Assembly (NCBI GenBank): GCA_002345545.1
Contig: DDVW01000074.1
Coordinates: 12,778-76,777 of the forward strand
Origin: Stenotrophomonas sp. UBA2302
Lineage (GTDB): Bacteria; Pseudomonadota; Gammaproteobacteria; Xanthomonadales; Xanthomonadaceae
Reading direction: 5' to 3'
DNA: 64,000 bases
Both the position numbers and the translations under genes were made by a program. The notes below the pieces were generated by a model, which saw only the letters and a list, made by a program, of their open reading frames with translations, did no database searches and had not been told where the DNA came from. Below are positions 9,384 to 19,105 of this stretch, piece by piece; position 1 is the first letter of the stretch; each line of letters begins with the position of its first letter.

Positions 9384-10571
9384 TTAGCGGGGCCGGCTGT
9401 CCCAGCTTTCCAGACCCCGCGCAATGCGCCTCACCGCTTCCTGCAGCCGTGCCACGTCCTGCGTGTAGGCGATGCGCACATGCTGGTGGGCGCGGTATTG
9501 GCCGAAATCCAGTCCCGGCGTGAACGCCACATGCTCGGTTTCCAGGAAGTGCGCGCAGAACGCCTGCGCATCGTCGGTGAACGCGCTCACGTCGCAGTAC
9601 AGATAGAACGCGCCCTGCGGCTCGACGTCGATACGGAAGCCCAGCTCGCGCAGGGCCGGCAGCAGGTAGTCGCGGCGCTGGCGGAACTGATCGCGGCGCT
9701 GTTCGAAGATGGCGATCGTCTCCGGTTCGAAACACGCCAGTGCCGCATGCTGGGCCATCGACGGTGCGCTGATGTACAGGTTCTGCGCCAGCTTCTCCAG
9801 CTCGGGCACAGCCTGTGGCGGCGCCACCAGCCAGCCCAGCCGCCAGCCGGTCATGCCGAAATACTTGGAAAAGCTGTTCAGCACGAAGGCCTCGTCATCC
9901 ACTTCCAGCACGCTGGGGGCGTCGAAGCCGTAGGTCAGGCCGTGGTAGATCTCGTCAACCACCAGATGGCCACCGCGTGTCTTGATTGCACTCGACAGCG
10001 CGGCCAGCTGGGCGGCATCGAGCGTGGTGCCGGTGGGATTGGCCGGCGAGGCGACCAGCGCCCCGACGCTGTCGCTGTTCCAGTGCTGCCCGACCAGTTC
10101 CGGGGTGAGCTGGTAGCCGGTCTGCGGCCCCACCGGCACCAGCTGTGCGGCACCTTCGACCAGCCGCAGGAAGTGGCGGTTGCAGGGATAGCCCGGGTCG
10201 GCCAGCAGCCAGTGCCGGCCGGGATCGACCAGCAGGCTGGAGGCAAGCAGCAGGGCGCCGGAGCCACCGGGGGTGATGAGGATTCGCTCGGGGTCGATGG
10301 CCAGGCCGAAGCGGTCCCGGTAGAAGCCGGCGATGGCCTCGCGCAGCGCGGGCAGGCCACGGGCGGCGGTGTAGCGGGTATGGCCGGCGGCCAGCGCGGC
10401 CTGGCCGGCAGCGATGACCGGCGCGGCGGTGGTGAAATCCGGTTCGCCGATCTCCAGATGGATCACATCAAAGCCGGCCTGTTCCAGCGCATTGGCACGC
10501 GCCAGCAGCGACATGACGTGGAACGGCGCGATCTCCTGGCTGCGGCGGCTGTAGAGCGAAGAAGTGTTCAT
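9384..10571 (-). CDS. Class I/II pyridoxal-phosphate aminotransferase
   Basis: This 395-aa fold-type I aminotransferase has the IGEPDF segment near residue 41, Asn178 in SPANPTG, Asp206 in VVDEIYH and the Schiff-base lysine Lys236 in SFSKYFGMTGWRLG. These are the standard PLP-binding positions of the aspartate aminotransferase superfamily. The start at 10571 begins the conserved fold; an upstream in-frame ATG would run into the divergent oligopeptidase gene's promoter. The amino-acid substrate cannot be read from sequence. Confidence 0.9.
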   Translation of the reverse strand: MNTSSLYSRRSQEIAPFHVMSLLARANALEQAGFDVIHLEIGEPDFTTAAPVIAAGQAALAAGHTRYTAARGLPALREAIAGFYRDRFGLAIDPERILITPGGSGALLLASSLLVDPGRHWLLADPGYPCNRHFLRLVEGAAQLVPVGPQTGYQLTPELVGQHWNSDSVGALVASPANPTGTTLDAAQLAALSSAIKTRGGHLVVDEIYHGLTYGFDAPSVLEVDDEAFVLNSFSKYFGMTGWRLGWLVAPPQAVPELEKLAQNLYISAPSMAQHAALACFEPETIAIFEQRRDQFRQRRDYLLPALRELGFRIDVEPQGAFYLYCDVSAFTDDAQAFCAHFLETEHVAFTPGLDFGQYRAHQHVRIAYTQDVARLQEAVRRIARGLESWDSRPR

Positions 10572-10698
10572 GCCGTCATCATAAGCCGCGGTTCCGCCGC
10601 CGCTGCCGCCGTGACTGGCGTTTCTCGGGGCAGCCATCTCGGGCACACTGTCGGCCATCGCCCGGGCGCCGCTGCGTCCGTCCACACGGTGCCCGAGC

Positions 10699-12810
10699 AT
10701 GAAATCCCTCCTTTGCCTGTTGGTTGCCAGCCTGATGATGAACACCGCCGCCGCGTCCGCCCTGCCGGTTCCGCCCGATGTCGAACCACGTCCGCATACG
10801 GTCTCCGCACCGTTCGGGGCGCAGCGCCAGGACGAGTACTACTGGCTGCGTGACGACAGTCGCGAAGATCCGGCGATGCTGGCCTACCTCAACGCCGAGA
10901 ACGCCTACACCGACGCGCTGATGGCACCGCTCAGGCCTCTGCAGGAAAAGCTCTATGGCGAGATCGTCGGCCGCATCAAGCAGGACGATGCCAGCGTGCC
11001 GTACCGCGAGCGCGGTTACTGGTATTACACCCGCTACGAGACCGGCAAGGACTACCCCATCCATGCGCGCCGCAAGGGCGACATGCAGGCGCCGGAGGAA
11101 GTGCTGCTGGACCTCAACCCGATGGCCGAGGGCAAGGGCTATTTCAGCGTCGGTGACATGGACATCAGCCGTGACAACCGCCTGCTGGCCTGGGCCGAGG
11201 ACGGCATCGGCCGCCGCCAGTACACGCTGCGCTTCAAGAATCTCGAAACCGGGCAGCTGCTCGAGGATGTGATCGAGGGCGCCGCGCCGAACGTGGTCTG
11301 GGCCGATGACAACCGCACCCTGTTCTACGTCGAGAACGACCCGGAAACCCTGCTCACCGTACGCGTGAAGAAGCATGTGCTCGGCACCCCGGCCAGTGCC
11401 GACGTGACGGTCTACGAGGAGGCTGACGACAGCTTCTACATGGGCATCGACCGCACCCGTGACGACCGCTACATCGTCATCGGCGTGGACAGCACGGTGT
11501 CTTCCGAGCTGCGCTACACATCTGCCGCCAACCCGGGCGAGTTCACCGTGCTGGCGCCGCGCGAGCGCGATGTCGAGTACGACGCCGACCACTTTGATGG
11601 CCGCTGGGTGATCCGCACCAACGCCGATGGCGCGAAGAATTTCAAGCTGGTCACCGCACCGGAGGGTGCCACCTCGCGCGCACAGTGGCAGGACTGGATC
11701 GCGCATGATCCGCAGGTGCTGATCGAAGGTTTCGAGCTGTTCGACGGCTATACCGCCATCGCCGAGCGTGCCGATGCGCTGGAGCGCGTACGCCTGCTGT
11801 TTGCCGATGGCCGCAGCGAGTTCGTCAAGGCCGACGAACCGGCCTACTCGATGGGATTGTCGGTCAACGCCGAGCCGGATACCGACTGGCTGCGCTACAG
11901 CTACACCTCGCTGACCACGCCGGCCACCACCTACGAGCTCAACGTGAAGACCGGCGAGCGCCGCCAGCTCAAGCAGCAGCCGGTGATCGGCTACGACCCG
12001 GGCAAGTACGAAACCGAGCGCGTCTGGGTGAGCGCGCGCGATGGCGCCAGGGTGCCGGTGTCGCTGGTCTATAAAAAGGGTTTCAAGAAGGACGGCAGCG
12101 CCGCGCTGTACCAGTACGCCTATGGCAGCTACGGCATCTCGATGGACCCCGGCTTCAACCAGAGCGTGGTCAGCCTGCTCGACCGCGGCGTGGTCTACGC
12201 CATCGCCCACATCCGCGGCGGCCAGGAAATGGGCCGGGCGTGGTACGAGGACGGCAAGCTGCTCAACAAGCAGAACACCTTCAACGACTTTGTCGATGTC
12301 ACCCGCGCGCTGGTGGCGCAGGGCTGGGCGGCGAAGGATCGGGTGGCGGCCTCCGGGGGCAGCGCCGGCGGCCTGCTGATGGGTGCGGTGGCCAACCAGG
12401 CGCCGGCCGACTACCGGGTGATGGTGGCGCAGGTGCCGTTCGTGGACGTGGTCACCACCATGCTCGATGCCAGCATCCCGCTGACCACCAACGAATATGA
12501 CGAATGGGGCAACCCCGAGCAGCAGCCGTATTACCACTACATGCTCGGCTATTCGCCCTATGACAACCTGCGAGCGCAGGCCTATCCGTCGCTGTTCGTC
12601 GGTACCGGCCTGTGGGATTCGCAGGTGCAGTACTGGGAGCCGGCCAAATGGGTGGCGCGCCTGCGTGACCTCAATACCGGTGAGCTGCCGGTCGTGTTCC
12701 GCACCAACATGGAAGCCGGTCACGGTGGCAAGTCCGGACGCTTCCAGCGCTACCGGGAACAGGCCGAGTCCTTCGCCTTCGTGCTGTCGCAGCTGGGCGT
12801 GGCGGACTGA
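10699..12810 (+). CDS. ptrB: Exported oligopeptidase B (peptidase family S9A)
   Basis: This 703-aa serine peptidase is related to protease II, which cuts after basic residues in short peptides. The triad is Ser555 in SGGSAGG, Asp640 in GTGLWDSQVQYW and His675 in EAGHGGKSGRF; GGSAGG and LWDSQVQYWEP are characteristic of oligopeptidase B. Unlike cytosolic E. coli PtrB, it begins with a clear signal peptide (about residues 1-21), so it should act in the periplasm. It is divergent from the aminotransferase with a 127-bp gap and followed after 17 bp by a DUF454 gene. Confidence 0.93.
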   Translation: MKSLLCLLVASLMMNTAAASALPVPPDVEPRPHTVSAPFGAQRQDEYYWLRDDSREDPAMLAYLNAENAYTDALMAPLRPLQEKLYGEIVGRIKQDDASVPYRERGYWYYTRYETGKDYPIHARRKGDMQAPEEVLLDLNPMAEGKGYFSVGDMDISRDNRLLAWAEDGIGRRQYTLRFKNLETGQLLEDVIEGAAPNVVWADDNRTLFYVENDPETLLTVRVKKHVLGTPASADVTVYEEADDSFYMGIDRTRDDRYIVIGVDSTVSSELRYTSAANPGEFTVLAPRERDVEYDADHFDGRWVIRTNADGAKNFKLVTAPEGATSRAQWQDWIAHDPQVLIEGFELFDGYTAIAERADALERVRLLFADGRSEFVKADEPAYSMGLSVNAEPDTDWLRYSYTSLTTPATTYELNVKTGERRQLKQQPVIGYDPGKYETERVWVSARDGARVPVSLVYKKGFKKDGSAALYQYAYGSYGISMDPGFNQSVVSLLDRGVVYAIAHIRGGQEMGRAWYEDGKLLNKQNTFNDFVDVTRALVAQGWAAKDRVAASGGSAGGLLMGAVANQAPADYRVMVAQVPFVDVVTTMLDASIPLTTNEYDEWGNPEQQPYYHYMLGYSPYDNLRAQAYPSLFVGTGLWDSQVQYWEPAKWVARLRDLNTGELPVVFRTNMEAGHGGKSGRFQRYREQAESFAFVLSQLGVAD

Positions 12811-12827
12811 GCGGTGGCTGGCAGCTG

Positions 12828-13232
12828 ATGCCTGGGGTTCCGCCCGCTGCCGGTCCACGCCGCCCGCGCCTGCGCTGGGCGTGGTGGCTGCTGGCCTATG
12901 TCAGCCTGGGGGTCGGCATCGTCGGCATCGTGCTGCCGGTGTTGCCGACCACGCCGTTCGTGCTGCTTTCGGTCTGGGCCGCGGCGCGCGGCTCTGAACG
13001 CCTGCATCGCTGGCTGCTGGCGCACCCGCAGTTCGGGCCGCTGATCGTCAACTGGGAGCAGCACGGCGCGGTCAGCCGCAAGGCCAAGTGGCTGGCCACG
13101 CTGACCATGATGCTGGCTGCGGTACTGATGCTCTGGTACGTGCCGCTGCCGTGGGTGAAATGGTTCTCTGTTGCCAGCATGGCCTGCGTCTGCACCTGGC
13201 TGTGGCTGCGGCCGTTGCCGCCGGGGCAATAG
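12828..13232 (+). CDS. DUF454 (YbaN-family) inner-membrane protein
   Basis: The 134-aa protein has hydrophobic segments at about 19-55 and 92-128 and the family signature GIVGIVLPVLPTTPFVLL, followed by RLHRWLLAHPQFGPLIVNWEQHGAVSRKAK. This matches YbaN/DUF454 small membrane proteins. Function is unknown. It starts 17 bp after the oligopeptidase gene and is probably co-transcribed with it. Confidence 0.87.
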   Translation: MPGVPPAAGPRRPRLRWAWWLLAYVSLGVGIVGIVLPVLPTTPFVLLSVWAAARGSERLHRWLLAHPQFGPLIVNWEQHGAVSRKAKWLATLTMMLAAVLMLWYVPLPWVKWFSVASMACVCTWLWLRPLPPGQ

Positions 13233-13329
13233 CGCCGCCGGCGCCGATGGGCGGGCGGATGAATCGCCGCCATTGCCGGGAGCGCAGGCCAGCGGCAGCC
13301 ATGGCACCGCAGTGGATATACTTTGCGGC

Positions 13330-13542
13330 ATGAACAAATCCACCCGTTTCATGATGTTCGTTGCAGCCGCCTGCGCGCTGCTGGCTCTCAGCGCATGCGG
13401 CAACAAGGGGCCGCTGGTACTGCCGCAGAAGCCGGTACCGGTGGAAGAGCAGGAGATCGTGCCGGAGCCGCAGGACGCGCCGGAGCCGGTCGATGAGGGT
13501 GTCGATGGTGATGCCGACGGCTCCGATGCGACCCATGGGTAA
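13330..13542 (+). CDS. lptM: LPS-assembly lipoprotein LptM (YifL family)
   Basis: This 70-aa lipoprotein has a signal peptide and lipobox LALSAC (Cys at about residue 23), followed by GNKGPLVLP, the signature of the YifL/LptM family. In E. coli LptM mimics LPS and helps oxidative maturation of the LptDE translocon at the outer membrane. The tail is acidic and Pro/Glu/Asp-rich. Location immediately before dapF matches the conserved lptM-dapF order. The last 8 bases overlap the dapF start region. Confidence 0.85.
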   Translation: MNKSTRFMMFVAAACALLALSACGNKGPLVLPQKPVPVEEQEIVPEPQDAPEPVDEGVDGDADGSDATHG

Positions 13543-14386
13543 GCTCGCGCCGGGGCAATTGCATTTCAGCAAGATGCATGGCGCCGGCAATGATTTCGTG
13601 GTGCTGGACCTGCGCGAGGGCTGTCCACCGCCGGATGCGGCACTGGCGGCACGGCTGGCGGACCGCCATCGCGGTGTCGGTTGCGACCAGATATTGACCA
13701 TCGAGCCGCCACGCGACGAAGGCGCGGTGGCGTCCTACCGGATATGGAACGCCGACGGCTCCCGTTCGCAGCAATGCGGCAATGGCGCGCGCTGTGTCGC
13801 CGCCTGGCTGGTGCGCGACGGTGCCGCGCAGGGCGACAGGTTCAGCATCGACAGCCCGGCCGGCCGGCATGCGGTGCAGCGCCTGGCCAACGGTGATTAC
13901 GCGGTGGCGATGGGTCGGCCGGTGTTCGAGCCGGGGCGGATTCCATTGCAGGGATTTGCGCATGTGCGCGACGAGTACGTGATCTCGCTGCAGGGCGAGA
14001 GCCTGCACTTCGGCGCGGTATCCATGGGCAACCCGCATGTGGTGCTGGAAGTCGGGCTGGTCGATGCCGCGCCGGTGGAGCGGATTGGGCCACTGCTGCA
14101 GCAGCACGCTTCGTTTCCACAGTCGGTGAATGTGGGGTTTGCCCAGGTTGTCGATGCCGGCCATGCCCGCCTGCGGGTGTTCGAGCGCGGTGTTGGCGAA
14201 ACCCTGGCCTGCGGCAGCGGTGCCTGCGCTGCGGCCGTGGTGCTGATGCGGCGCGGTCGCCTGCGGCGTGATGCGATCATCTCGCTGCCGGGAGGCGATT
14301 TGCGCATCCAGTGGCCGGATGACGCTGCCGAAATCGTGATGTCCGGCCCGGCGGCCTTCGTATTCGATGGGGAGTGGATGGGATGA
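13535..14386 (+). CDS. dapF: Diaminopimelate epimerase
   Basis: This cytosolic enzyme (283 aa) of lysine and peptidoglycan synthesis converts LL- to meso-diaminopimelate. The catalytic cysteine pair is Cys81 in QQCGNGARC and Cys226 in LACGSGAC, and the N-terminal [14 protein letters not shown] motif is intact. The start is uncertain between 13535 and 13526 (in frame, three codons earlier); both overlap lptM. The stop overlaps the next start (ATGA at 14383), implying translational coupling to the DUF484 gene. Confidence 0.96.
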   Translation: MGKLAPGQLHFSKMHGAGNDFVVLDLREGCPPPDAALAARLADRHRGVGCDQILTIEPPRDEGAVASYRIWNADGSRSQQCGNGARCVAAWLVRDGAAQGDRFSIDSPAGRHAVQRLANGDYAVAMGRPVFEPGRIPLQGFAHVRDEYVISLQGESLHFGAVSMGNPHVVLEVGLVDAAPVERIGPLLQQHASFPQSVNVGFAQVVDAGHARLRVFERGVGETLACGSGACAAAVVLMRRGRLRRDAIISLPGGDLRIQWPDDAAEIVMSGPAAFVFDGEWMG

Positions 14387-15060
14387 GCGACGCAGTCGAA
14401 AAAATGGGTGCCCATGAAGTCGCCGCATGGCTGCGACGCCATCCGGGTTTCCTCAAGCAGTTTCCCGATCTGGCGCTGAGCCTGGTGGTGCCGCGCGATG
14501 ACGGTCCCACCGCCTCGCTGGCCAGCTACCAGCTGGAAGTGCTGCGCGACAAGAACCGCGAGCTGTCGCGGCGGCTGGCCGACCTTGGCAGCAATGCGCA
14601 GATCAATGAGCGGCTGGCGGTGCGTACCCATCAGCTGACGCTGGCGTTGATGCGCCAGGCCAGTGCCGCCGACACCCTGAAGGCGATGGCCGCCTCGCTG
14701 GAGGAGGATTTCGCCGGTGACCTTGTCAGCATCGTCAGCCTGCAGCCGGTGCCGGAACTGGAACAGGTGCCATGGCTGCAGGTGATCGCCATGGACGATC
14801 CACGGCTGGCGCCGTTCCACGATTGCCTGGCCGACGGTGAGCCGATCTGCGGCCGGCTGCAGCAGGAGAAGAGCCAGGTGCTGTATGGCGAGCGGATGAA
14901 CGAGGTGTCCTCCACCGCCCTGCTGCCGCTGCAGGGCGTCGGGCTGATCGCCGTCGGCAGCCACGATCCCAACCGCTTCTACCCGGGCATGGGTACCCTG
15001 TTCCTGCGCATGATGGGCGAGGCGCTGGCCACGGGCCTGCAACGTTTCCAGCAGGCGTGA
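14383..15060 (+). CDS. DUF484-family protein
   Basis: This 225-aa protein has the DUF484 signature near its N-terminus ([22 protein letters not shown]), a heptad-like segment around residues 45-75 and a GAF-like C-terminal half. It is conserved between dapF and xerC in many proteobacteria (E. coli YigA region) and has no proven function. It overlaps dapF by 4 bases. Here xerC does not follow. Confidence 0.9.
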   Translation: MSDAVEKMGAHEVAAWLRRHPGFLKQFPDLALSLVVPRDDGPTASLASYQLEVLRDKNRELSRRLADLGSNAQINERLAVRTHQLTLALMRQASAADTLKAMAASLEEDFAGDLVSIVSLQPVPELEQVPWLQVIAMDDPRLAPFHDCLADGEPICGRLQQEKSQVLYGERMNEVSSTALLPLQGVGLIAVGSHDPNRFYPGMGTLFLRMMGEALATGLQRFQQA

Positions 15061-15173
15061 ATATGGTGGCGCGGCGCCGGGTGCCCTCGGCCCGGCAGCC
15101 CTTGGCTTGATCCGCATCAGTGCGCGGCCGATGGCGGTCGCGCATTGTGAAGGCCCGTCGTGGAGGGATCGCA

Positions 15174-15380
15174 ATGGCCAGGCCATTCCCGCTCAAACTC
15201 AGGCATCCCGAGCGCATCTGCTGGGGCTGTGACCGCTATTGCGGCGCCGATGCGCTGGCCTGCGGCAACGGCGCCGGGCGTACCCAGCATCCGATCGAGA
15301 CCGATGGGGAAGACTGGTTCCTCGTCTGGGGCATCGAACCGGAGCCGGATCGTCCGAACCACGCCAGGCTCGGGCCATAG
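15174..15380 (+). CDS. DUF3079 small cysteine-rich protein
   Basis: This 68-aa protein contains the DUF3079 core HPERICWGCDRYC followed by ACGNGAGRTQHP, with four cysteines and a histidine that could bind a metal. The tail is acidic and Trp-containing. GGAGGG at 15162-15167 supports the start at 15174. The function of the family is unknown. It occupies the place between DUF484 and hslV where related genomes usually have xerC. Confidence 0.8.
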   Translation: MARPFPLKLRHPERICWGCDRYCGADALACGNGAGRTQHPIETDGEDWFLVWGIEPEPDRPNHARLGP

Positions 15381-15513
15381 CGCGTTGCAGAGATGTGGCG
15401 GGTGCGGATCAGGCAGTGCGCTCTGGCGTGCGGGGGTCGTGCCCTGTCCGATGGGAATGGTGTTGGCGACGGGTGCGCTGAACGCGGGCTGTCGCGACCT
15501 GCCCGGGGGACGG

Positions 15514-15542
15514 GTTGATCGCGTCCGCTTCCGACCCCATTA
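15514..15542 (+). promoter_or_regulatory. Sigma-32-like heat-shock promoter of hslVU
   Basis: GTTGATC (15514-15520) and CCCCATTA (15535-15542) are separated by 14 nt. They resemble the sigma-32 elements CTTGAA and CCCCATNT. Transcription would begin near 15549, just upstream of hslV at 15569. hslVU is a heat-shock operon in other bacteria. The -35 box is imperfect. Confidence 0.5.
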
Positions 15543-15568
15543 CCGTTGAACAGTATTCCGGAGGCCAT

Positions 15569-16120
15569 ATGGACCCCAGCCAGAACCCGAACGTTTTCCA
15601 CGCCACCACCATCTGCTGCGTGCGCCGCGGCGAGCATGTGGCGATCGCAGGCGACGGACAGGTCACCCTCGGCCACACGGTGATGAAGGGCAACGCGCGC
15701 AAGGTACGCCGGCTCGGCCGTGACGGCCAGGTGCTGGCCGGTTTCGCCGGGGCCGCCGCCGATGCCTTCACCCTGTTTGAACTGTTCGAAGCCAAGCTCG
15801 AGAAGCACGGCCAGTTGACCCGTGCGGCGGTGGAGCTGGCCAAGGATTGGCGCACCGAGCGCCGTCTGGGCAAGCTTGAAGCCCTGCTGGCGGTGGCCGA
15901 CCGGGAAACCTCGCTGATCATCAGCGGCACCGGCGATGTGATCGAACCGGAGGACGGCATCATCGCCATCGGTTCCGGCGGCTCGTACGCGTTGAGCGCG
16001 GCACGCGCGCTGTTGGCGCATACCGAACTGGACGCGAAGGCGGTGGCGACCGAGGCGATCACTATCGCCGGTGGCATCTGCATCTACACCAACACCAACG
16101 TAGTGGTGGAGGAACTCTGA
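15569..16120 (+). CDS. hslV: ATP-dependent protease subunit HslV
   Basis: HslV (ClpQ) is the N-terminal threonine peptidase of the HslUV cytosolic protease. The 183-aa length equals Xanthomonas HslV, which carries a 12-residue N-terminal extension before the catalytic threonine (Thr13 here, in [11 protein letters not shown]). The proteasome-like segments [12 protein letters not shown] and [11 protein letters not shown] follow. GGAGG at 15559-15563 precedes the start. hslU follows after 111 bp. Confidence 0.97.
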   Translation: MDPSQNPNVFHATTICCVRRGEHVAIAGDGQVTLGHTVMKGNARKVRRLGRDGQVLAGFAGAAADAFTLFELFEAKLEKHGQLTRAAVELAKDWRTERRLGKLEALLAVADRETSLIISGTGDVIEPEDGIIAIGSGGSYALSAARALLAHTELDAKAVATEAITIAGGICIYTNTNVVVEEL

Positions 16121-16231
16121 GCAGGGAATGACGAGGAATGGGGAACCCGTGGCCAGGCCACCGCGTTCCGGCTCCTCGCCTGTCTCCGTTGCCCGTTCCT
16201 CCCACTCGTTCCTGTCTCCCGGGAAAGCACC

Positions 16232-17605
16232 ATGAACCACAAGATCGAAACCTCTTCCGCCACCATGACCCCGCGCGAGATCGTGCAGGAGCTGGACCGC
16301 CACATTGTCGGCCAGCATGACGCCAAGCGCGCGGTCGCCATCGCCCTGCGCAACCGCTGGCGGCGCATGCAGCTGCCGGCCGAGCTGCGCAACGAGGTGA
16401 TGCCCAAGAACATCCTGATGATCGGCCCCACCGGTGTCGGCAAGACCGAGATCGCGCGCCGCCTGGCGACGTTGGCCAACGCGCCGTTCGTGAAGGTTGA
16501 AGCCACCCGTTTCACCGAGGTCGGCTACGTCGGCAAGGACGTGGAGCAGATCATCCGTGACCTGGCCGATACCGCGGTCAAGCTGTACCGCGAGCAGGCC
16601 AAGGTGCGCGTGCGCACCCAGGCCGAAGAGAAAGCCGAAGACCGCATCCTCGATGCGCTGCTGCCGCGCCGCAGTGCCGGGATCGGCTTCGATGCGGAGG
16701 CCGCACGCAACGAGCCGTCGGCGGCCGACAACGAGACCCGCATCAAGTTCCGCCGCATGCTGCGCGCCGGCGAGCTGGACGAGCGCGAGATCGAACTGGA
16801 GATTTCCGCCAACGTCAGCATGGACATCATGACCCCGCCGGGCATGGAGGAGATGGGCCAGCAGCTGCGCTCGATGTTCGCCAACCTCGGTGGCGGCAAG
16901 TCGAACAAGCGCACGCTGACGATCAAGGCGGCACGCCCGCTGCTGGTCGAGGAAGAAGCCGGCAAGCTGGTCAACGAGGACGATATCCGCGAGGCGGCGA
17001 TCGAGGCCTGCGAACAGCACGGCATCGTCTTCATCGACGAGATCGACAAGGTCGCCAAGCGCGGTGACAACGTCGGTGGCGGCGATGTCTCGCGCGAGGG
17101 CGTGCAGCGTGACCTGCTGCCGCTGGTGGAAGGCTCCAACGTGTCGACCAAGTACGGCACGGTCAAGACCGACCACATCCTGTTCATCGCCTCCGGTGCG
17201 TTCCATCTGGCCAAGCCCAGCGACCTGATTCCGGAGCTGCAGGGCCGTTTCCCGATCCGGGTGGAGCTGGGCGCGCTGAGCAAGGCCGATTTCGTGCGCA
17301 TCCTTACCGAGCCGAAGGCCGCCTTGACCCGGCAGTACGTGGCGCTGATGGCGACCGAGGGCGTCCAGGTCGAGTTCAGTGAAGAAGCGGTCGATCGTCT
17401 GGCCGAGATCGCCGCACAGGTCAACGAGCGCCAGGAGAATATCGGTGCGCGCCGCCTGCACACGGTGCTGGAGCGGCTGCTGGATACGCTCAGCTACGAG
17501 GCGCCGGACCGTGATGGTGACAAGGTCACGATCGACCGCGCCTACGTCGACAGCCAGCTGGGTGAGCTGGTGCAGGACCCGGACCTGAGCCGCTACATCC
17601 TGTAA
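16232..17605 (+). CDS. hslU: ATP-dependent protease ATPase subunit HslU
   Basis: HslU (ClpY, 457 aa) is the hexameric AAA+ unfoldase of HslUV. Walker A is GPTGVGKTE with Lys71, Walker B lies in [10 protein letters not shown], and the pore motif is GYVG. The intermediate I-domain spans about 115-240, the sensor-2 region [12 protein letters not shown] is intact, and the C-terminus ends in RYIL, the tail that inserts into HslV. It is operonic with hslV and followed by an intrinsic terminator. Confidence 0.97.
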   Translation: MNHKIETSSATMTPREIVQELDRHIVGQHDAKRAVAIALRNRWRRMQLPAELRNEVMPKNILMIGPTGVGKTEIARRLATLANAPFVKVEATRFTEVGYVGKDVEQIIRDLADTAVKLYREQAKVRVRTQAEEKAEDRILDALLPRRSAGIGFDAEAARNEPSAADNETRIKFRRMLRAGELDEREIELEISANVSMDIMTPPGMEEMGQQLRSMFANLGGGKSNKRTLTIKAARPLLVEEEAGKLVNEDDIREAAIEACEQHGIVFIDEIDKVAKRGDNVGGGDVSREGVQRDLLPLVEGSNVSTKYGTVKTDHILFIASGAFHLAKPSDLIPELQGRFPIRVELGALSKADFVRILTEPKAALTRQYVALMATEGVQVEFSEEAVDRLAEIAAQVNERQENIGARRLHTVLERLLDTLSYEAPDRDGDKVTIDRAYVDSQLGELVQDPDLSRYIL

Positions 17606-17626
17606 GCCTTCCCGAAGCGGAACGAC

Positions 17627-17655
17627 AACGGCAGCGCGCAAGTGCTGCCGTTTTT
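17627..17655 (+). terminator. Terminator of hslVU
   Basis: The stem AACGGCAGC (17627-17635) / GCTGCCGTT (17644-17652) with an 8-nt loop is followed by further T residues, 22 bp after the hslU stop. Confidence 0.8.
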
Positions 17656-17735
17656 CGTGGGACAACCCTTGAATCAGGCGGTACCGCCAAGTGTCAGGTT
17701 CCCTGGTAGCCCCGGGGCAGACCAGTGGTACCTGC

Positions 17736-18146
17736 TCAGGCCGTGCGGGCGGCCGGGTACAGCTCGGCATTCTCGCGCTGCAGGCGTTCGAACAGCGCCC
17801 TGAGCACGGTGTTGGCGGAGCGCCGGAAACCCTCCGGGTCGGCCGCCAGCCGGGCCGGTACACGCCACTGCTGCACGAACCGGGCAAACGATGCCGCCAG
17901 TCCCTGCATCTCCAGCCGGTAGCGCTCGCCCAGTGCGGCGGTCGCCGGATCCTTGCAGCGGGCCAGCGCCGGATACAGCACCTGGTCTTCGGCGGCGAGG
18001 TGGAATTTGATGTGGCTGGCGGTGCTGATGATCAGGTCGCTGATGGCCTCGGCATTCTCGCCGATACCCGCCCGTGACAGTGCCCGCAGTGCGTCGATCT
18101 GGGAAAGAATCTGCCGGTGGTCGCGGTCGTATCTCTGGATATCCAT
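17736..18146 (-). CDS. Hemerythrin-like HHE-domain protein
   Basis: This 136-aa helical protein carries iron-ligand motifs of the hemerythrin HHE domain: an early His in YDRDHRQI (about residue 10), HIKFHLAAEDQVLYP (His, His, Glu) and a later ENAELYP. Such proteins bind a di-iron centre and are linked to oxygen, nitric oxide or oxidative stress responses. The start at 18146 places the first ligand near the N-terminus as usual. It is transcribed alone, downstream of the TetR gene on the same strand with a 244-bp gap. Confidence 0.75.
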   Translation of the reverse strand: MDIQRYDRDHRQILSQIDALRALSRAGIGENAEAISDLIISTASHIKFHLAAEDQVLYPALARCKDPATAALGERYRLEMQGLAASFARFVQQWRVPARLAADPEGFRRSANTVLRALFERLQRENAELYPAARTA

Positions 18147-18390
18147 GGTTGCTGCGCGCCTGCCTCCGGGTCGATATTCGGTCCATGGAATAGCGGCCGC
18201 ACCGGGCAAGGCTTGAGCTGGCCACAATTGGATGCCTGAGGCGTCCGCTGCCGGGGTTGCGGCGTGGCAGGCGCATGTCCGCGGGCCGTTGCGCGCTGAA
18301 GGCCGGCTTATGTCAGTGGTCTGGCCGATAGCGGTGCTGCCTGCCTGCGCTTTCGCGCAGATCCGCGCACGCGTTCATTGCAGCCCGCCA

Positions 18391-19071
18391 TTACTCCGCT
18401 TCGTCGGCGTCCGTGGCCGGCAGCGGCTGCGGTTCGGTGCCGGGGGTGAAGACGCCGGGATTCACGTAATGGGACAGCAGCGCGTCCAGCGCTTCGCGGC
18501 TGTCGCCGGTGAGGTCGAACATCGGTGGCTTCAGCAGCATGGCACCGGTCATGATCCCTGTCAGGGTGGCGTGCAGGATGCGCGCCAGCTGCAGGGTGTC
18601 CACAGCGGGCCGCAGCTGCTGCAGTTCCTGGGCGCGCTGCAGGGCACGGTGGAAAATTTCCATTTCCTCGGTGACGTAATCGTTCTGCAGGCGCTGCATG
18701 GCCACGCTTTCCGCGCTCAGGTCATTGCGCAGCATGATCTCCATCATCCGCAGCAGGCATTGGTCGCCGGCCAGCTCGTCCAGCGAGACCAGCATTGCCG
18801 AGCGCAGGTCCTCGATCGGGGTGCTGCGGTGTGGCGAGTAGGCGCGACGCAGGCGTTTGATGAAAGGCGTGCGCTCGCGGTTGATCATCGCTTCCAGCAC
18901 TTCGGTCTTGTTCTTGAAATGCCAGTACACCGCGCCGCGTGAATAGCCCGCGCGCTGGCCGATGGCCGCCAGCGAGGTTCCGGCCACGCCGTGTTCATGG
19001 AAGCACTCCAGCGCGGCATCGAGAATGCCTTCGCGGGTAGCCTGGGCTTCTTCTTTGGTCTTTCTGGCCAT
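18391..19071 (-). CDS. TetR/AcrR-family repressor of the RND pump (SmeT-like)
   Basis: The 226-aa regulator has an N-terminal TetR helix-turn-helix (GTSLAAIGQRAGYSRGAVYWHF, residues about 34-55) beginning MARKTKEEAQATREGIL, very close in style to SmeT/AcrR/TtgR. The C-terminal ligand domain matches TetR_C of AcrR-type efflux repressors. It is divergently transcribed from the adaptor/pump genes across a TGTATG-rich operator (19106-19145), the standard layout of a local efflux repressor. The start at 19071 is preferred to one four codons earlier. Confidence 0.9.
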   Translation of the reverse strand: MARKTKEEAQATREGILDAALECFHEHGVAGTSLAAIGQRAGYSRGAVYWHFKNKTEVLEAMINRERTPFIKRLRRAYSPHRSTPIEDLRSAMLVSLDELAGDQCLLRMMEIMLRNDLSAESVAMQRLQNDYVTEEMEIFHRALQRAQELQQLRPAVDTLQLARILHATLTGIMTGAMLLKPPMFDLTGDSREALDALLSHYVNPGVFTPGTEPQPLPATDADEAE

Positions 19072-19105
19072 GGCGCTGTACACATCGGGAATGAAACCGG
19101 CCTGA

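Noticed and set aside
7156-9735. An 859-codon open frame on the minus strand opposite the prolyl oligopeptidase
   Set aside because: It is the mirror of a real GC-rich gene. Its translation is rich in His, Arg, Gln and Val with no domain, and the plus-strand gene has a complete catalytic triad.
10579-12858. A 759-codon minus-strand frame opposite oligopeptidase B
   Set aside because: It is antisense to a gene with intact motifs and has no recognisable domain or ribosome-binding site.
18232-18942. A 236-codon plus-strand frame over the TetR gene
   Set aside because: It is antisense to the TetR regulator, which has a clear HTH and the expected operator.
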